This document shows positions 25,117 through 36,305 of a stretch of 64,000 nt of DNA, piece after piece. The position numbers and the translations under genes were made by a program. The notes under the pieces are model-generated. The model was not told the DNA's origin. It worked only from the letters and a program-made list of their open reading frames with translations, and did not search any database. This stretch comes from Strobilurus pachycystidiatus. Lineage: Eukaryota > Basidiomycota > Agaricomycetes > Agaricales > Physalacriaceae. Location: assembly GCA_019915135.1 (NCBI GenBank), contig JAHLMK010000004.1, forward strand, positions 1,798,001 to 1,862,000, written 5' to 3'. The stretch's first letter is position 1, and each line of letters begins with the position of its first letter.

Positions 25117-25694
25117 TCACTTTGCTCTTTTTGCACCACCCTCTAGCAAGTTCGCGACCACGCCTGCACTCTCCTGATTCCGCTGCAGCCGCGCGTACAG
25201 CACCTTGACCGATTGCGACACGTCGACCATGATATTTTCCTCAGTCGGGGGCGCATTCTGCATCGACAGCAGCGGAAGCGCGCCGATACCAGTCTGGCGC
25301 ATCAATTCCGCTAATAAATCAAGGTTCTGCTTCAGAGTGGCAATATCAGCTGGGAAAGGTTAGCAACAAGAAGTCACGACTCGGACGTCCAACAAACATT
25401 CTGTTTGTACGGGATTGCTTCCCGGGTGGTACGCGTTTTGTCTGAGTAAAGCAATTGAGCGAAGGATTTTTTCCAAGATAGGATGGGCACGAACATCCCA
25501 TCCAACGCGCTCCGAGCGACGCTCTGTAGATGAAGCACCTGATCTGATATAACGCGAATGTTTTGTTTGAACACTTCAGGCGACTGTGCTTGGACAGGAT
25601 CTACGACAGGTCCGCCAAAGGCAGGATTGACGCTGAAATTGGGGAAGGCAGGCGCGATGGGAAAGCCAGAGCCAGACGCGAAGGGTTCTGCCAT
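25117..25694 (-). CDS. small conserved helical protein, function unknown
   Basis: Three exons, 25694-25495, 25441-25398 and 25349-25117, join in phase to 158 aa. Readable blocks are VFKQNIRVISDQVLHLQSVA, RSALDGIQNAYHPGSNPVQT, and DIATLKQNLDLLAELMRQTG. It is mostly helical, with no signal peptide or membrane segment. The size and a heptad-like helix pair recall small Mediator head or middle subunits, but I cannot assign one. The next gene, EAF, acts in RNA polymerase II elongation, which makes a transcription role tempting but unproven. The start at 25694 (MAEPFASGSG) is chosen over a GC-rich upstream extension. Confidence 0.75.
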
Positions 25695-25787
25695 GATGGC
25701 AAGAGGCAAGTTAGTTTATAACGTCCGATCTCCACGATTATATATATGATACAGAGCAAAATAAGTGAAGTTCCATTGTAAGTAATT

Positions 25788-27246
25788 CTAATCGTCATCG
25801 CTATCACTCGAGGAATAGTCATCGTAATCCGGCGCGCCGCCTGCAAACTGGTTGAGCGACATAGGCATCTGGTCCTGATTATGCGGCGGCTCCTCCTCCA
25901 TATCCTGCAGGAGGAAGTCGTCCTCCTCGTCCCCATCCTGGTCTTGGTCCTGGTATTCCGGCTCCGGCTCTGCCTCTTCCTGAACCTCTTCCAATTGGCC
26001 CTCCAGCATGTCAGTGAACAGGTCTTCGTCAAAGTTCACCGCCGGCGGCGCAGTTGGAGCCTCCACCTCGTCCCAATCCTCATCCTCTTCTTCTTCTTCA
26101 TCGGAGTCTGGTATAGGCGGAATCAGAGGAGCGGCCGCTGGTCCGGGCGCGGGTAGTGGCATGGCATAAACTGAAGAACTGCCAGGTAATTCGAGCTTCG
26201 CAGGTGCGCGAGGCGGAGGCGGAGGAGGTTTCGCAGGCTGGGCCTTGACCGTAGCTGGTTTAGGCTTCTTCGGCGGTGTCGGGCGACTGATCTCAAACTC
26301 TTCGACATCCTCTGGAGGTCGTTTGGAGTTCGGTTTGGGTTTGGATTCGACGGCTTTAGGCTTGGGTTCGGGTTTCGCCTTAGGCTCTGGTTTCGCCTTG
26401 GGTTCTGGTTTAGCCTTGGGCTCCGGCTTAGCCTTTGGTGGAGGCTTAGGTTTTGGCGGCGCTTTCTTCGGTATGGGAGGAGGCGCAGGTGAGGCAGACT
26501 TGACCTCGCCTTCCTCCTCCTCGTGATCATGATGCTGCTCTTGTTGCGGTGGCAGTAGGTCCTCTGGAAGAATATCTGCAAAGTCATCGTCGAATGACCT
26601 GGCCTTGCCTTTCGAGCTGACCGACGACGGCGCAGGTACATTGGGAGGCGGCCCGGCGCGTGGCGGCGGCTTATTCGAGCGTTTAGCCTCGTAATTCAGT
26701 TCGATTTCCGTATCCATCTTCTCTAGGGTATATTTCTGTTTCAGTTGATCAGTTTGATGAATTGTCCAACACAAGAGGACTCACTCCAGTCTGGATATCA
26801 TATACCAGCGCACACAGGACGTCACGGGCCGTGCGCGTGAACCCGTGGAATGTGATCGTCTCCTGCGTCTGAATATGGCGTCAGAAAGAGTGCAGATCAA
26901 GTTGTACTGCGTGCGCACCGACGCCGACAGATGTTCCGCCACAACGGGGATCTGGTCATTGCCTGGAATGGGCTCCTTGACGGTGAGCTCGCCGTTCTCG
27001 TCCTTATTGAGCGATGACGGCTTGAAATTGTCTGGCAGTGGTTCAGAGTTTCGCATCGTGCTCAACGGCCAGCTACGCACATCGCAAAGAGTAGTATTCG
27101 CGCTGGGGAAACTTCTTGCTGGCGGCAGGCGTTGGCTCATTGCGCCGTACTTGAAGGAACTTGGTCAAGGAGGAGCCTATCTGGACACTTTGGCGGCCCG
27201 TCGGGGCCCATTGTTCAGGTGGCGGCTTGTTCGGCGGCGCCGCCAT
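25788..27246 (-). CDS. EAF1: EAF-family RNA polymerase II elongation factor
   Basis: EAF proteins bind ELL and stimulate Pol II elongation in the nucleus. Four exons, 27246-27081, 27031-26919, 26868-26785 and 26735-25788, join in phase to 436 aa. The N-terminal EAF domain reads KKFPQREYYSLRYNFKPSSL, then ETITFHGFTRTARDVLCALV and YTLEKMDTEIELNYEAKR, lining up with the animal 'FHTIRYDFKPASID ... VLEKLSSSIQV' pattern. The C-terminal 300 residues are disordered: a tandem KPEPKA repeat (about 26360-26450), Pro-rich stretches and an acidic activation-like tail ending DDYSSSDSDDD. Length and architecture (EAF domain plus acidic Ser-rich tail) match the family. Confidence 0.85.
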
Positions 27247-28085
27247 CGTTGACAACGATGAGGGAAGGGAAACAAGGAACAGTGCTGGCAGGGTCGAGTC
27301 CGGTCCGCATCATCCGGACCTCATGTTCAACAATTTCACACGGTTCCTCTTGTCCTCTCTTGTCTGTTTGCTCTCTTTTGTTCTTCACTTCCTGTGTCGG
27401 AGATACGCTCTGATACACCGACGACTGCTCCAATGCTGCTCTACACTTTTGTGACAATTGTTTCACCACCATGACACGCGCGTCTGTTTCGGTCAATAGA
27501 TCACAGCTTGTCCAATCGTAAGGTTTTTCGCGTTTCTGTGTGCTTTGTACTAGTGATGTAGCACCTGTTGTTTTAATCGCAACCAATAGCTTTGTTTCAG
27601 CTGGTCTCAAGATCACAGGTATCGTTCGCCATCCATCTTTTGTTTCGACGGTGAGCGAAAGAACGCGCAGACTCGGCCAGACTGATTGTTTGAACTGCCT
27701 TAGTCGGGGAATTGACGATATTGACGGCCGGTACGCCTTTACATGCTACCTGTTGCGTGACAATATCTGGCATTGACAGGTTTGTACTCAGTACTCATAG
27801 GATCCTGCAACCTGTCGATTAAGTTTTCCGTATCAAGCTCATTCCTCGGAACAACCACGGTCGCTGACTTTGAACTCTTGCGAAGGTTCAAGGCGCCTCC
27901 GGTGTCAGTATGCTCTTCTTCTGCGTCAATAATTCTGCGTCAATAAGATATTTTTCCTTTGAGTTCGACTGAATTTACTCTTGCGAACAGTGCTTACAGC
28001 TGGATCTCATCCCTGTCAGTCATGCATCTTGCTTGCAAGTTGCTGGGGCTGCTCATAAGACCGGCGTCCATCATGATGCCCTACG
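27247..28085. other. 0.8 kb intergenic, no gene seen
   Basis: A divergent region between EAF (minus) and the TLC-like gene (plus). Short frames only, none recognisable. Confidence 0.5.
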
Positions 28086-29744
28086 ATGGACTGGATATCT
28101 CGCCTGTCGGCAGTGGTACGCACCATCCCTGTAATCTCCCAATGTTCGTAGCAACTGATTAGCACAAACACTGGCCTAACAGTACGCTCTCCTCACTTTT
28201 GTCCTTCTCTTTGTCCTCTTCATTGTGGCAAAGGCATGCGAAATTGCGCTCACAAGATACGTACGTGAATACAGAGAGCAGTCCTTGGTGCATCGTCGCG
28301 CTGTGGTGATATGTGAGCCTTACATATGAGTTCCATATATGATTTGGAGTGTTTCTCACAGGTTCTCTTTGCTGCAGACATGCTCAGTATCTTGGTCACG
28401 ACATGTGCTTTCGTGTGTAACCTTGTGGCTCTGAGATACCCCGGTAATTCCACAGCTCTCGACGAAGTCTACATCGCGAGCGGAATGATTACCTCTATGT
28501 GTTCGTCGAGAGTCTACCCTTCGATTTCCTGTAATGAAACCCTTCTCTTCTTAGTTCTCTTTGAGATCATATACCGCCCAGACATGTGCTGGACCTCAAT
28601 CCTACATCACCTAGTCGTACGTACGTCTTCAACTCTTCACTTCTGTTACTAAAGGAACCTAATCCTTCCAGGCAATTATGTTGATAACGTTCCTGGTGGT
28701 CATCCCAGAATCCTTCTCGCATCCCTCTAATTTCCATGACGGGATTCTATGGATGTACATAATTACCGTCGCGACGAACCAGACGGCGCTCATCGGTATG
28801 CTTTCTTACCGCCTGCAGTTCCCTATCCCGAATACACAGGCTATTTTCAGAGTGGCTGCGGTGCAAACATTGTACGTGACATGTCAACATTGTCAAGTAC
28901 TAAAAGGACCCGTGTTTATACAGCTAAGTAGTCTGACGGAAAATGCGGACAAATTTTGTGAATTTTGCCCCCAAAGTCACCCCCTAAATGCGGACAGACC
29001 TGCCTGTCAGGGTTGAGAGTCAGACTCAAAATGCGGACAACGGTGACAGAAATCACGGACAATATGCACCGATACAAGCTGTGGCGTGCGCCAAGCTGGG
29101 TACTTTGAGATTGTCAGGCCCACATTCTCCACATCTGGTCCAGGAAATTGTCCATTGTTCCCATTGTGTGATCCTTCAGTCACTTCGGGGACAAATGCGC
29201 CTGCGGCCCGAAATTTTTGAGCTATATAAGGAAATTCCCACCATGTTGGCCCAAAATGCGGACAAATCACGCGGCGAAGCCGCGAGCAAAAATGCGGACA
29301 AATCTATTGCCCAAGTCGAAATTTCCCGTCTGAGTTCTTGACTGTATAAACACGGGTCCTGTACTAAACCAGACTAAACTTCACTGGACAATGACAGCCT
29401 TGTCACGGCGGCAGCAGTGATATACCTCGTCCTGACATGGGGAACGCAGCTCGTCAAAGCACCATCGACCTTGGGCGCTATCGTGCTCGCTATCGTTACA
29501 GTCGTAATGCTCTCGTACATGTATGTTCACGTCCTGAGATCTTCCTTACGTCTCCCGAACTTACTGACACGCACGTTCAACGCTTAGATACGGTGCCTTC
29601 GAGCTCTGGAGCATCGTGCGTTATCTCGATAGCTTGCCGAGGATTCCTCTTCCGCCGGAGGAGGCGCGGGGTCTCCTCATGGCTGAGTGTGGTAGCATTG
29701 CAGGTTCGAGGGCTCAAAAGCCTGAGAATATCTGCGGGGTTTGA
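28086..29744 (+). CDS. TLC-like multi-pass membrane protein, intron carries a MITE
   Basis: Seven exons join in phase to 274 aa: 28086-28115, 28183-28312, 28378-28500, 28555-28616, 28672-28871, 29398-29520 and 29588-29744. About six or seven hydrophobic segments are visible, for example YALLTFVLLFVLFIVAK, MLSILVTTCAFVCNLVAL, FLVTAAAVIYLVLTW and TLGAIVLAIVTVVMLSYM. A FEIIYRPDMCWTSILHHLVA block resembles the paired-His region of TLC-domain (TRAM/LAG1/CLN8) proteins; that family links to ceramide synthesis and lipid sensing, but the exact function here is unknown. Intron 5 is 526 nt instead of the usual 50-65 because a 456-bp MITE with its 8-bp duplication sits inside it; without them the intron would be 62 nt. 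Confidence 0.8.
28905..29360. mobile_element. hAT-type MITE, copy 1 (in an intron)
   Basis: A 456-bp non-coding element with perfect 19-bp terminal inverted repeats (AGGACCCGTGTTTATACAG) and an 8-bp target duplication GTACTAAA on both sides (28897-28904 and 29361-29368). The interior holds several copies of a subterminal motif AAATGCGGACA and a GC-rich hairpin CGGCGAAGCCG. An 8-bp duplication with short TIRs is typical of hAT elements. No transposase is encoded, so it is non-autonomous. Confidence 0.93.
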
Positions 29745-30835
29745 AGCAATGACAACATCCCGTATTGCTGTTGCGACTTCACGGGGAACTCTGGAACATC
29801 TTATCAATGTCTTACAACTTGAATAACACGGATCCCGTAGCCCGCCCGTGAATAGAGACAGTCAAGCTTGCGTAACCCTCAATGCTCGCATACCATATCG
29901 GCAGCGGCGCATGCCTAAGCTGTGCATCCTGGCCCTCTGACACCCACCCGCTACTGCCCGGAGAATTGCGGGGATTGAAGGCATGATCGCGAACGCACTA
30001 GAAAGAAGAGGAGAGAACCGAGAAGAACGATCACCGGTGTGAGCCTAATCACAATACACGACGTCGGCATCGACCACTCGAAGCCGAACAATGAGGTGGA
30101 GGCTATTTTTGTAGGTGCTCAATTGGAGGTATTTAGGGCAAGATCGCACTATTGAGGTCGAGGAAGTTGGGCGGAAAGCGAACATGCGCGGGTAATGACG
30201 AATGAAGCTTTCACTATCTAGTACTTGGTGTTCATAGGGCACTGGCATTTTCCGAGCTATGAATAGCTCGTGTCCGTCCGAGTCTTCTCTATGACGCATC
30301 GATTGCATCCGCTCGAAGTTCCGGACGAGTCATCTGAAGAATGAATTTCGTCCCATTTGAGCAAAGAAAGCTGTCTATGTAGGGTAGGTTGGTAGAGATT
30401 GGTTCAGAACTGGTTCATGCGCCGAATGAGCAAGACACGTCCTGACAAAGAATATCTGACATACGCAATTTGTCTTCCCCGCAATACAGACGGGGTATGT
30501 CACGAGAGCGTGTATTGGAGACGGAGGCAAATGAAAGAAACTTGGCAAACTGTCATGTGAAACCGTTGGCGACCATAGCCACAGGCTCCGAGACAATACG
30601 TGTACTGGTCTGACCGCTGTCGTGTGGGGGTCCAGGAGTGGGAGTGGGGAGCAGGCACTCGGAGCAGGGCAGAAATCACTCGATGGTGATAGTAACACCA
30701 TTGCGCGCTGAGAGAAGAGTGTATTCAGTAAGAGAATAAGATAGGTAGGTATAGCGAGACGAGACAACAATTTACAAACAAACAACAAAAATTAGAGCGA
30801 ACCTAGTATAACAGGACAAAGGCCACCGTGCGTCG
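29745..30835. other. 1.1 kb intergenic, no gene seen
   Basis: A convergent region between the TLC-like gene and the unknown acidic protein. Minus-strand frames at 30045-30308 and 30375-30788 have no recognisable content. Confidence 0.5.
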
Positions 30836-31839
30836 TCAGGTCTTGTGCCTCGACACCTTCTCGACGCCAGCACCTAGACTCGTCTTCCGAGCCTGGACAG
30901 TAAGGCTATCGTCCTCGTCGTCAGGACTGTCCTCAGCGGGACTGTCATCGTCGTCGTCCTCGGCCACTTCGTGCATGGGGACCTGAACGGCGCGTGTGTC
31001 ATGCTCCTTTTGCTTTTCCTCCTGCACCTGCTGCTCCGCCTCTTTCTCAGCATCTTCGCGAGCCTTGCGTTCGCGCTCTTCCTTGCGACGTTTGACCCAG
31101 CTCATGCCGCCGCCGTCATCTTCATCGTCGCCGCCTACGAATCCTGTGCTGCTCTGAACTTTCCCCCACATCTTGCCGCCGACTTCCCGCTGGCTCTTGA
31201 CGCTGCCCATACCGCCGTAACCCCATTCCACAAATTCGGGCTCGGTGTCGGGTGCAGAAGCAAAGAGATTCTTGCGTTCGCCATAGACGCGCCCATTGAG
31301 CATGCGTTGTGGCTTACGCTGAGTGTGGAGGGTTGCGAGGAGGCCGTCAGCGTTGCCGGGATGTTTGTGTTTCGTGGATGGTTTCGCGGAGCGAATATTA
31401 CCGCCACGGTATGATGTTGTACTTTGAGTACGGAAGAGGGAGTCGGCGGTAGCAGTCGAAGCAAAGGAGTTCACGGAAGATGAGCGAGTCAACGCGGTAT
31501 CCTACAAGCGACGTCAGTGACTGGTGGGAACAACGATAAGTGAGACAGACACACCTTGTTCTTCAACCAGAAGATACGCAGTAATCGCGACTTTTTGGCC
31601 GGTGCTGTCATCGAGTCTATGCTCTGGGTGGGTGTGAGACTGTGCATCGAGGACGATGCGCTGGAGGATGCATCGCCGGGTTTCTTTCCGCCAGGGAGAG
31701 TGAAAGGAAACAAAAGTTTTGAGTTTCGAGGCGAATCATCACGACTTTCGAGGTCGACTTCGTAGTTGTCGTCGTCGTCGTCGTCGTGGACAGTGAGGAC
31801 GTTTGGGTCTGGCAGCGGAGCAAAGCGTATCCTGGACAT
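30836..31839 (-). CDS. hypothetical acidic/charged protein
   Basis: Two exons, 31839-31556 (last base 31555) and 31501-30836, join in phase to 316 aa. It starts MSRIRFAPLPDPNVLTVHDD and runs into an Asp-rich stretch. Blocks that look conserved are RLLRIFWLKNKDTALTRSSS and MLNGRVYGERKNLFASAPDT, then EPEFVEWGYGGMGSVKSQ. A highly charged helical segment follows (VKRRKEERERKAREDAEKEA), then an acidic patch EDDDDDSPAEDSPDDEDDS. No membrane segment, signal peptide or known domain is seen. The 5' UTR upstream contains a poly-His-coding CAC repeat. Function unknown. Confidence 0.72.
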
Positions 31840-34332
31840 GGGTACGGGCAAGTGGTGGTGGTGGTGGTGGAACTGGATTAAGAGTGAATGATTCATAAAA
31901 AGCACTTTACATTGCTTGGCATGTTACGAGGAGGTGTTCGGGGTCCCATCACCTTTGGCTCCGAGATCGAATCGGCGATCTCACAACTTTTCCTTATTCT
32001 GTCGTGTTCTCTTCCTTTCTTCAACACATTCACTATAGCATTCATGGCATTCTCAGTCGCTATCTTGAACACTATGCTCTGAAGATTATCTTTACTGCTT
32101 CTACGAGATCTACAACCTCCCATCTCGTCGGATGTCGTGCTTCAATGTCTGCCCTGCACACAGAGAATAATTACCAGATTTTTCCTGTCCTGACGAGTTG
32201 TGGCTACACCCGAAAAAAGGTCGGAGATATTCTGACACGCGCAGATTTTGCCTTGGCGGACCCTGGGCGGGCCTGGTCGTCACGACGCGTCGCTCCGGCT
32301 GAGTAAGGGATCAATGCGGCGCGCTCGAGAATTTTCCAACCAGCGGCGCAATTCGCCTCTGCTCTGTGTTTCCATAGCTTTGCGGCGCGCCGGCTCCCGT
32401 GCTATTTGCATTCGGTTATCACGCTCCTACTTGGCCGCCACGTCGATTGTACACAGTACAATTCTCACGTCTCATTACAACAGTCGGCATGCTTGACGCG
32501 TACTACGCCTGCCGGTTCGCTCTGTCATACACTCAGTCTCTATATATGTTCAGGACCGCCTCAAGACCACGGTCCTCGAACGTTCATGCGCTTACCACAC
32601 GCCGAGCTGATGCACATTTGTGGGTGCCGCAGCCCGTCGCCGCATGTCATTTATCAGACCGGACTGGAATCGGGCTGGAATCGGGCGGGCTACTACGCAA
32701 CACATCCACACGTACATCAAACAACGTCATCTTTCTCTCGCCGTTGCGATAAGAGAATACACAAGCCTGCTTCAAAAACGAGGGCAGAGGGTTCGGACGC
32801 AAGTTTCTTGTTCATTTAATATCAGTGGAGATTTGCTCCCCCCGTTCAGCCCGCTCATGTTTCAAGGAATCCCAATACATAGGCAGAGAGAGAGGGTCTC
32901 TAGATGTGGGCTACACCGAGTCCATTCAAAACATGTCGAATCATTGCTGATCTCTGCCACCTTGACGCCACCTCCGATGAGCATGTTTTCAGTGAAGGAT
33001 GATGTGTACTCTCTTCCCATCACGATCTGCCACGCTTACACACCCGTCGTAGCCTCCTTCTCGTCGGCGGACTGTGCGACATGCCCGTGATAAGCATGAG
33101 GTGCGACACAGATCCACAAGGGCTTGAGAGATGGCCGAATTCGGAGTTTTGGTGGGCATGCGATGTGCGGTTCAGATTGTTCTGATTTCATGCTACTCTT
33201 TGCCCACAGCGCTTATTCTTGTTGCTTACAGTATTGTGAATAGTTCACTGGTTCCCATCTCTTTCGCTTATACCCCGGTACCGCCCGATATCCTAGACCC
33301 TGCGTGGCAATGGGCCATATATTTGACCTCTGCCTGGGTCGCGCAGAGACCCCAAGTCGCTTCGGATCAGTTCTGCGTGGGCGTATCTATGCGTCATAAT
33401 TCCCGAAAACATTACTTAACCTGTCTTATCTACCCAGTTTAACGTTCAACCACGTTCAACCATCAATACCTCAATCCCAACAAGAAAACCGATCAATCCT
33501 CGGTGTTTTCCGCCACGCACGTTCTCGCACGCACTGGAATCTCCGAAGGTGATGGCCTGAAGGTAGGCCTGTAACCGGCCCTTCACAAGACGCTTGCTCA
33601 TTGTTATGAAGGGCCGGTCACAGGCCTAGCCAGTATATTTATACTTTACCACCAACGATCGTGGCCCCGCCCCATCCCGCTTTCTTTACAGTATTCAACC
33701 AGACCTCCCAGATAGGTCTGGTTACGCGCTTCCGGTTTCCGTACACTCTGGACCGCTCTCAATATCAATACTCCCCTGATAACAACGATTTCTGCCACGA
33801 CATCCTTCCATCCTTTTCCCTCATCAGTCTCCCGTTCGACGGAAATCAACCACAGTCAATCCATATGCCATTCATTCATCCATTCATTCATTGACAATGA
33901 CTTTCACCAGTTTCAATAGTATGGCCATGCCGAGTAACTTTCTCTGTCACATGCACTCGCCGCCCATTCTTTGTCCTCCCGCGCACGCGCACCTCCCATA
34001 CATTCAACCTTTGTCCTCTCCCTCTCCTCGGAGGGAGACCCCAGAACCGATGTCTGCCTTGGCGAATATCACATGAGGGTTAACGTTCACCGAGGAGTCT
34101 CTCTTTTCCACTCCGCTCTGCGATGACAGGAACAGCCTTTGTTGTGGTCGTCTGCTTGCGGAAATGATATTGCCGATGGTGAGTTTTCTTTCGCATCGAT
34201 GGATAAGGACTACGACAGACAAGCTCTTCATTATCTACATGCGTGTGCCCTCGAGATCTCGGCTTATGAATACCTTTTTCGCGTGTATTGATGGATCTCA
34301 GGAGATGAGTCTGGTATGTCCGCGGACTCGTG
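31840..34332. other. 2.5 kb gene-poor stretch
   Basis: Many short frames on both strands, none with a recognisable domain or a phase-consistent exon chain. The only clear structure is the inverted repeat at 33561-33631. A plus frame at 33131-33442 has a hydrophobic stretch (VQIVLISCYSLPTALILVAY) but no family match. Confidence 0.45.
33561..33631. repeat. inverted repeat (25-nt arms, 21-nt loop)
   Basis: Arms 33561-33585 and 33607-33631 are complementary except for a few mismatches; the shared core reads AGGCCTGT-ACCGGCCCTTC. It could form a strong hairpin. No gene is adjacent and no clear target duplication flanks it, so its origin is unknown. Confidence 0.75.
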
Positions 34333-34860
34333 CTACACATGACGCATAGATCGTGATGCGAGCCAAGACCTTCTTGCGGCTTCAACTCGAGCCTCGACCA
34401 TCATACAAACACTGGTTATGAGACTGGTCACCGAAGTGGTCTCGGTGAGATTAGCTTGTTTCATTTCCTTCAGATGCGGAGCTGAACAAATCTTGTCAAC
34501 AAGGCTCGCGAACTCGAGGTTCGAAACGCCAGAATTCCGCTGAAGTTGTTGCCAACACTGCTGCAGGTATTTGCGATACAACATCGCGCACTCGTCTAAC
34601 ATCGTCGGTCCCATAACTGTATCTCACGATCTGTCAGTAGGCAGTAAAGTCTATTCTGCATCCCTTGATCAGCTCACATGACCGACTGGGCAATACACGG
34701 CCAGGCTCGTCACTCGTGGGGAAGACGGCTGGAGTCCGACAGACGCCGACTCTGGCATTCGCATAATAGCGGGAATACCAAGCGTACTTGGCGAGCGCTG
34801 TTAAGTCTATCATCAAGCGCCACCACAAACTTGTCGGGGTCCTCAGTACTAATACATCAT
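34333..34860 (-). other. possible gene, exons not resolved
   Basis: Two minus-strand segments look like protein. One (34614-34333) reads MLDECAMLYRKYLQQCWQQ and LEFASLVDKICSAPHLKEMK, then TSVTSLITSVCMMVEARVEA. The other, about 34846-34740, reads EDPDKFVVALDDRLNSARQV. I could not connect them with confident splice sites nor find a start, and no family is recognised. It may be a real gene of unknown function or a relic. Frames at 35066-35338 may belong to it. Confidence 0.35.
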
Positions 34861-35567
34861 CTCCAGCAGGACTGACTTTCTGTGAGATTTGTTTGAAGTT
34901 GTCCGCTGTATATGTGATCTACACGTAATTTGACTAGTGGCTCCCCACCACCATATATTGGCCCTCTCCCTCACCCAGTATTTGAATTGCTGCGCGAACG
35001 CCTCTCCTTCCTATCTCAGGTAAGAGTTGCATTCGAGCTGACTCAGTGGTCGTGGCCGTGGCCGGCTACAGTAGTAGACATTGTTTATACACCATGCAGC
35101 AAAGTTCTTCGAGGCGGCTTTGAATGTGGCGCATGAAAAAGGAAAGGCCGTCAAGCCGATACATTGAAGCCGAAGTCGCCGAACTTTCCCTCAACTTGCT
35201 CAAAGTTCTACAGCCTGAAGGTCTCATGTCTTCAATTTTGACCGTTCGTCTCCCGATGGTGATGTGGCACGTAGCAGTGCTACGCTGCTGTATGTTGAGA
35301 CTTCGAATCCGTTGACTGAGACCTCCCATGCGTGACAAGTGGCAGAAATGAGAAAGTACGTATTGATTCTAGTTTCATTCTTGGAGCCCTTAGACCATGA
35401 AATGGGGTACTTTCAAGAAAAACGAGCGAAACGAATTTGAGGTTGTCGATATAGTATATGATACAGTGGATTTACCGCCGTCAACTGTTGTACAACAATC
35501 ATACATCTTATACTTATTCAGCTGTTATTTCCCCGTGTAGCACGGCCTCCGTGAACTCGAGTCTCCT
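34861..35567. other. 0.7 kb without a supported gene
   Basis: Downstream of BUD32 on its strand. Open frames on both strands at 35066-35338 overlap each other and neither shows a known domain. Confidence 0.4.
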
Positions 35568-36305
35568 TCAGCCAACCATGCTACGTTTGCGCCCTCTCAA
35601 TCGGACATCATCCAGGCGTCGTTTGACGGCCACCCACTCTTTGCCCATCCTCGCTTCGTATGCCTGCATGACTGAGGCAAACAAAGGTTCCGATTCTGGA
35701 TGTGTGGACGAGAAGGCACGTTCCAGAACATAGAGATCTACGGCTCTGTCCTCGGCCAAGTTGGACACATAGGATAGCCCAAAATCGATGAGATACAATG
35801 TGACTGGAAGCCCGGAGCGACCAGGATGCCGAAGCATCATATTCGACGTGGTGAGATCCCCATGGACGATATCGGCAAGATGCATTTTGGCGAGCTCTGT
35901 GCCAACGAGGGCCATGACTTGGTCAAGCGAGAGCCCATATTCCTCCAAGGATTCCTCCACCGATTCCTCGACTTCGTAATCCTCCGGTTCTGCGCCCGGT
36001 ATCAGTTTCCTGACACTGCGCCCGTCGATCCATTCCAACCCCAACACGCCCTCGGAGGCATCAACCATCCGTACCCCAGGAACATTGACCCCGGATCGGA
36101 GGCATTTGAGCAAAGCTCTAGCTTCACCCGCCACACGAGCGCGTGTCAGCGACGCGTCCAAAGATGGATGGCGATATTGCTTGTTGAAGCGGTGTTTCAC
36201 CAGAATTGGCCTCCCAGCAAGGGATCCTTTGTACACTTTGGCCTCTGCACCCTGTGCGATGGGTTGAGCAGTTGATATCAAGCTGTTAGAGGACGAGATG
36301 GCCAT
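35568..36305 (-). CDS. BUD32: BUD32/TP53RK kinase of the EKC/KEOPS complex
   Basis: The small atypical kinase/ATPase of KEOPS supports Kae1 in making t6A37 on ANN-decoding tRNAs. It is a single exon of 245 aa. The family signature ILVKHRFNKQYRHPSLD contains the ATP-binding Lys37. Then follow TRARVAGEARALLKC and GLEWIDGRSVRKLI. The catalytic loop is DIVHGDLTTSNMML (Asp150), with the metal-binding Asp174 in LIDFGLSYV. The end LRGRKRSMVG is the conserved basic tail. An insertion of acidic residues (about 105-122, EDYEVEESVEESLEEYG) makes it slightly longer than minimal homologues. Confidence 0.97.
   Translation of the reverse strand: MAISSSNSLISTAQPIAQGAEAKVYKGSLAGRPILVKHRFNKQYRHPSLDASLTRARVAGEARALLKCLRSGVNVPGVRMVDASEGVLGLEWIDGRSVRKLIPGAEPEDYEVEESVEESLEEYGLSLDQVMALVGTELAKMHLADIVHGDLTTSNMMLRHPGRSGLPVTLYLIDFGLSYVSNLAEDRAVDLYVLERAFSSTHPESEPLFASVMQAYEARMGKEWVAVKRRLDDVRLRGRKRSMVG

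Noticed and set aside
33891..34076. 61-codon plus frame as a possible pheromone-type peptide
   Set aside because: No CaaX end and no precursor pattern, so the idea is not supported.
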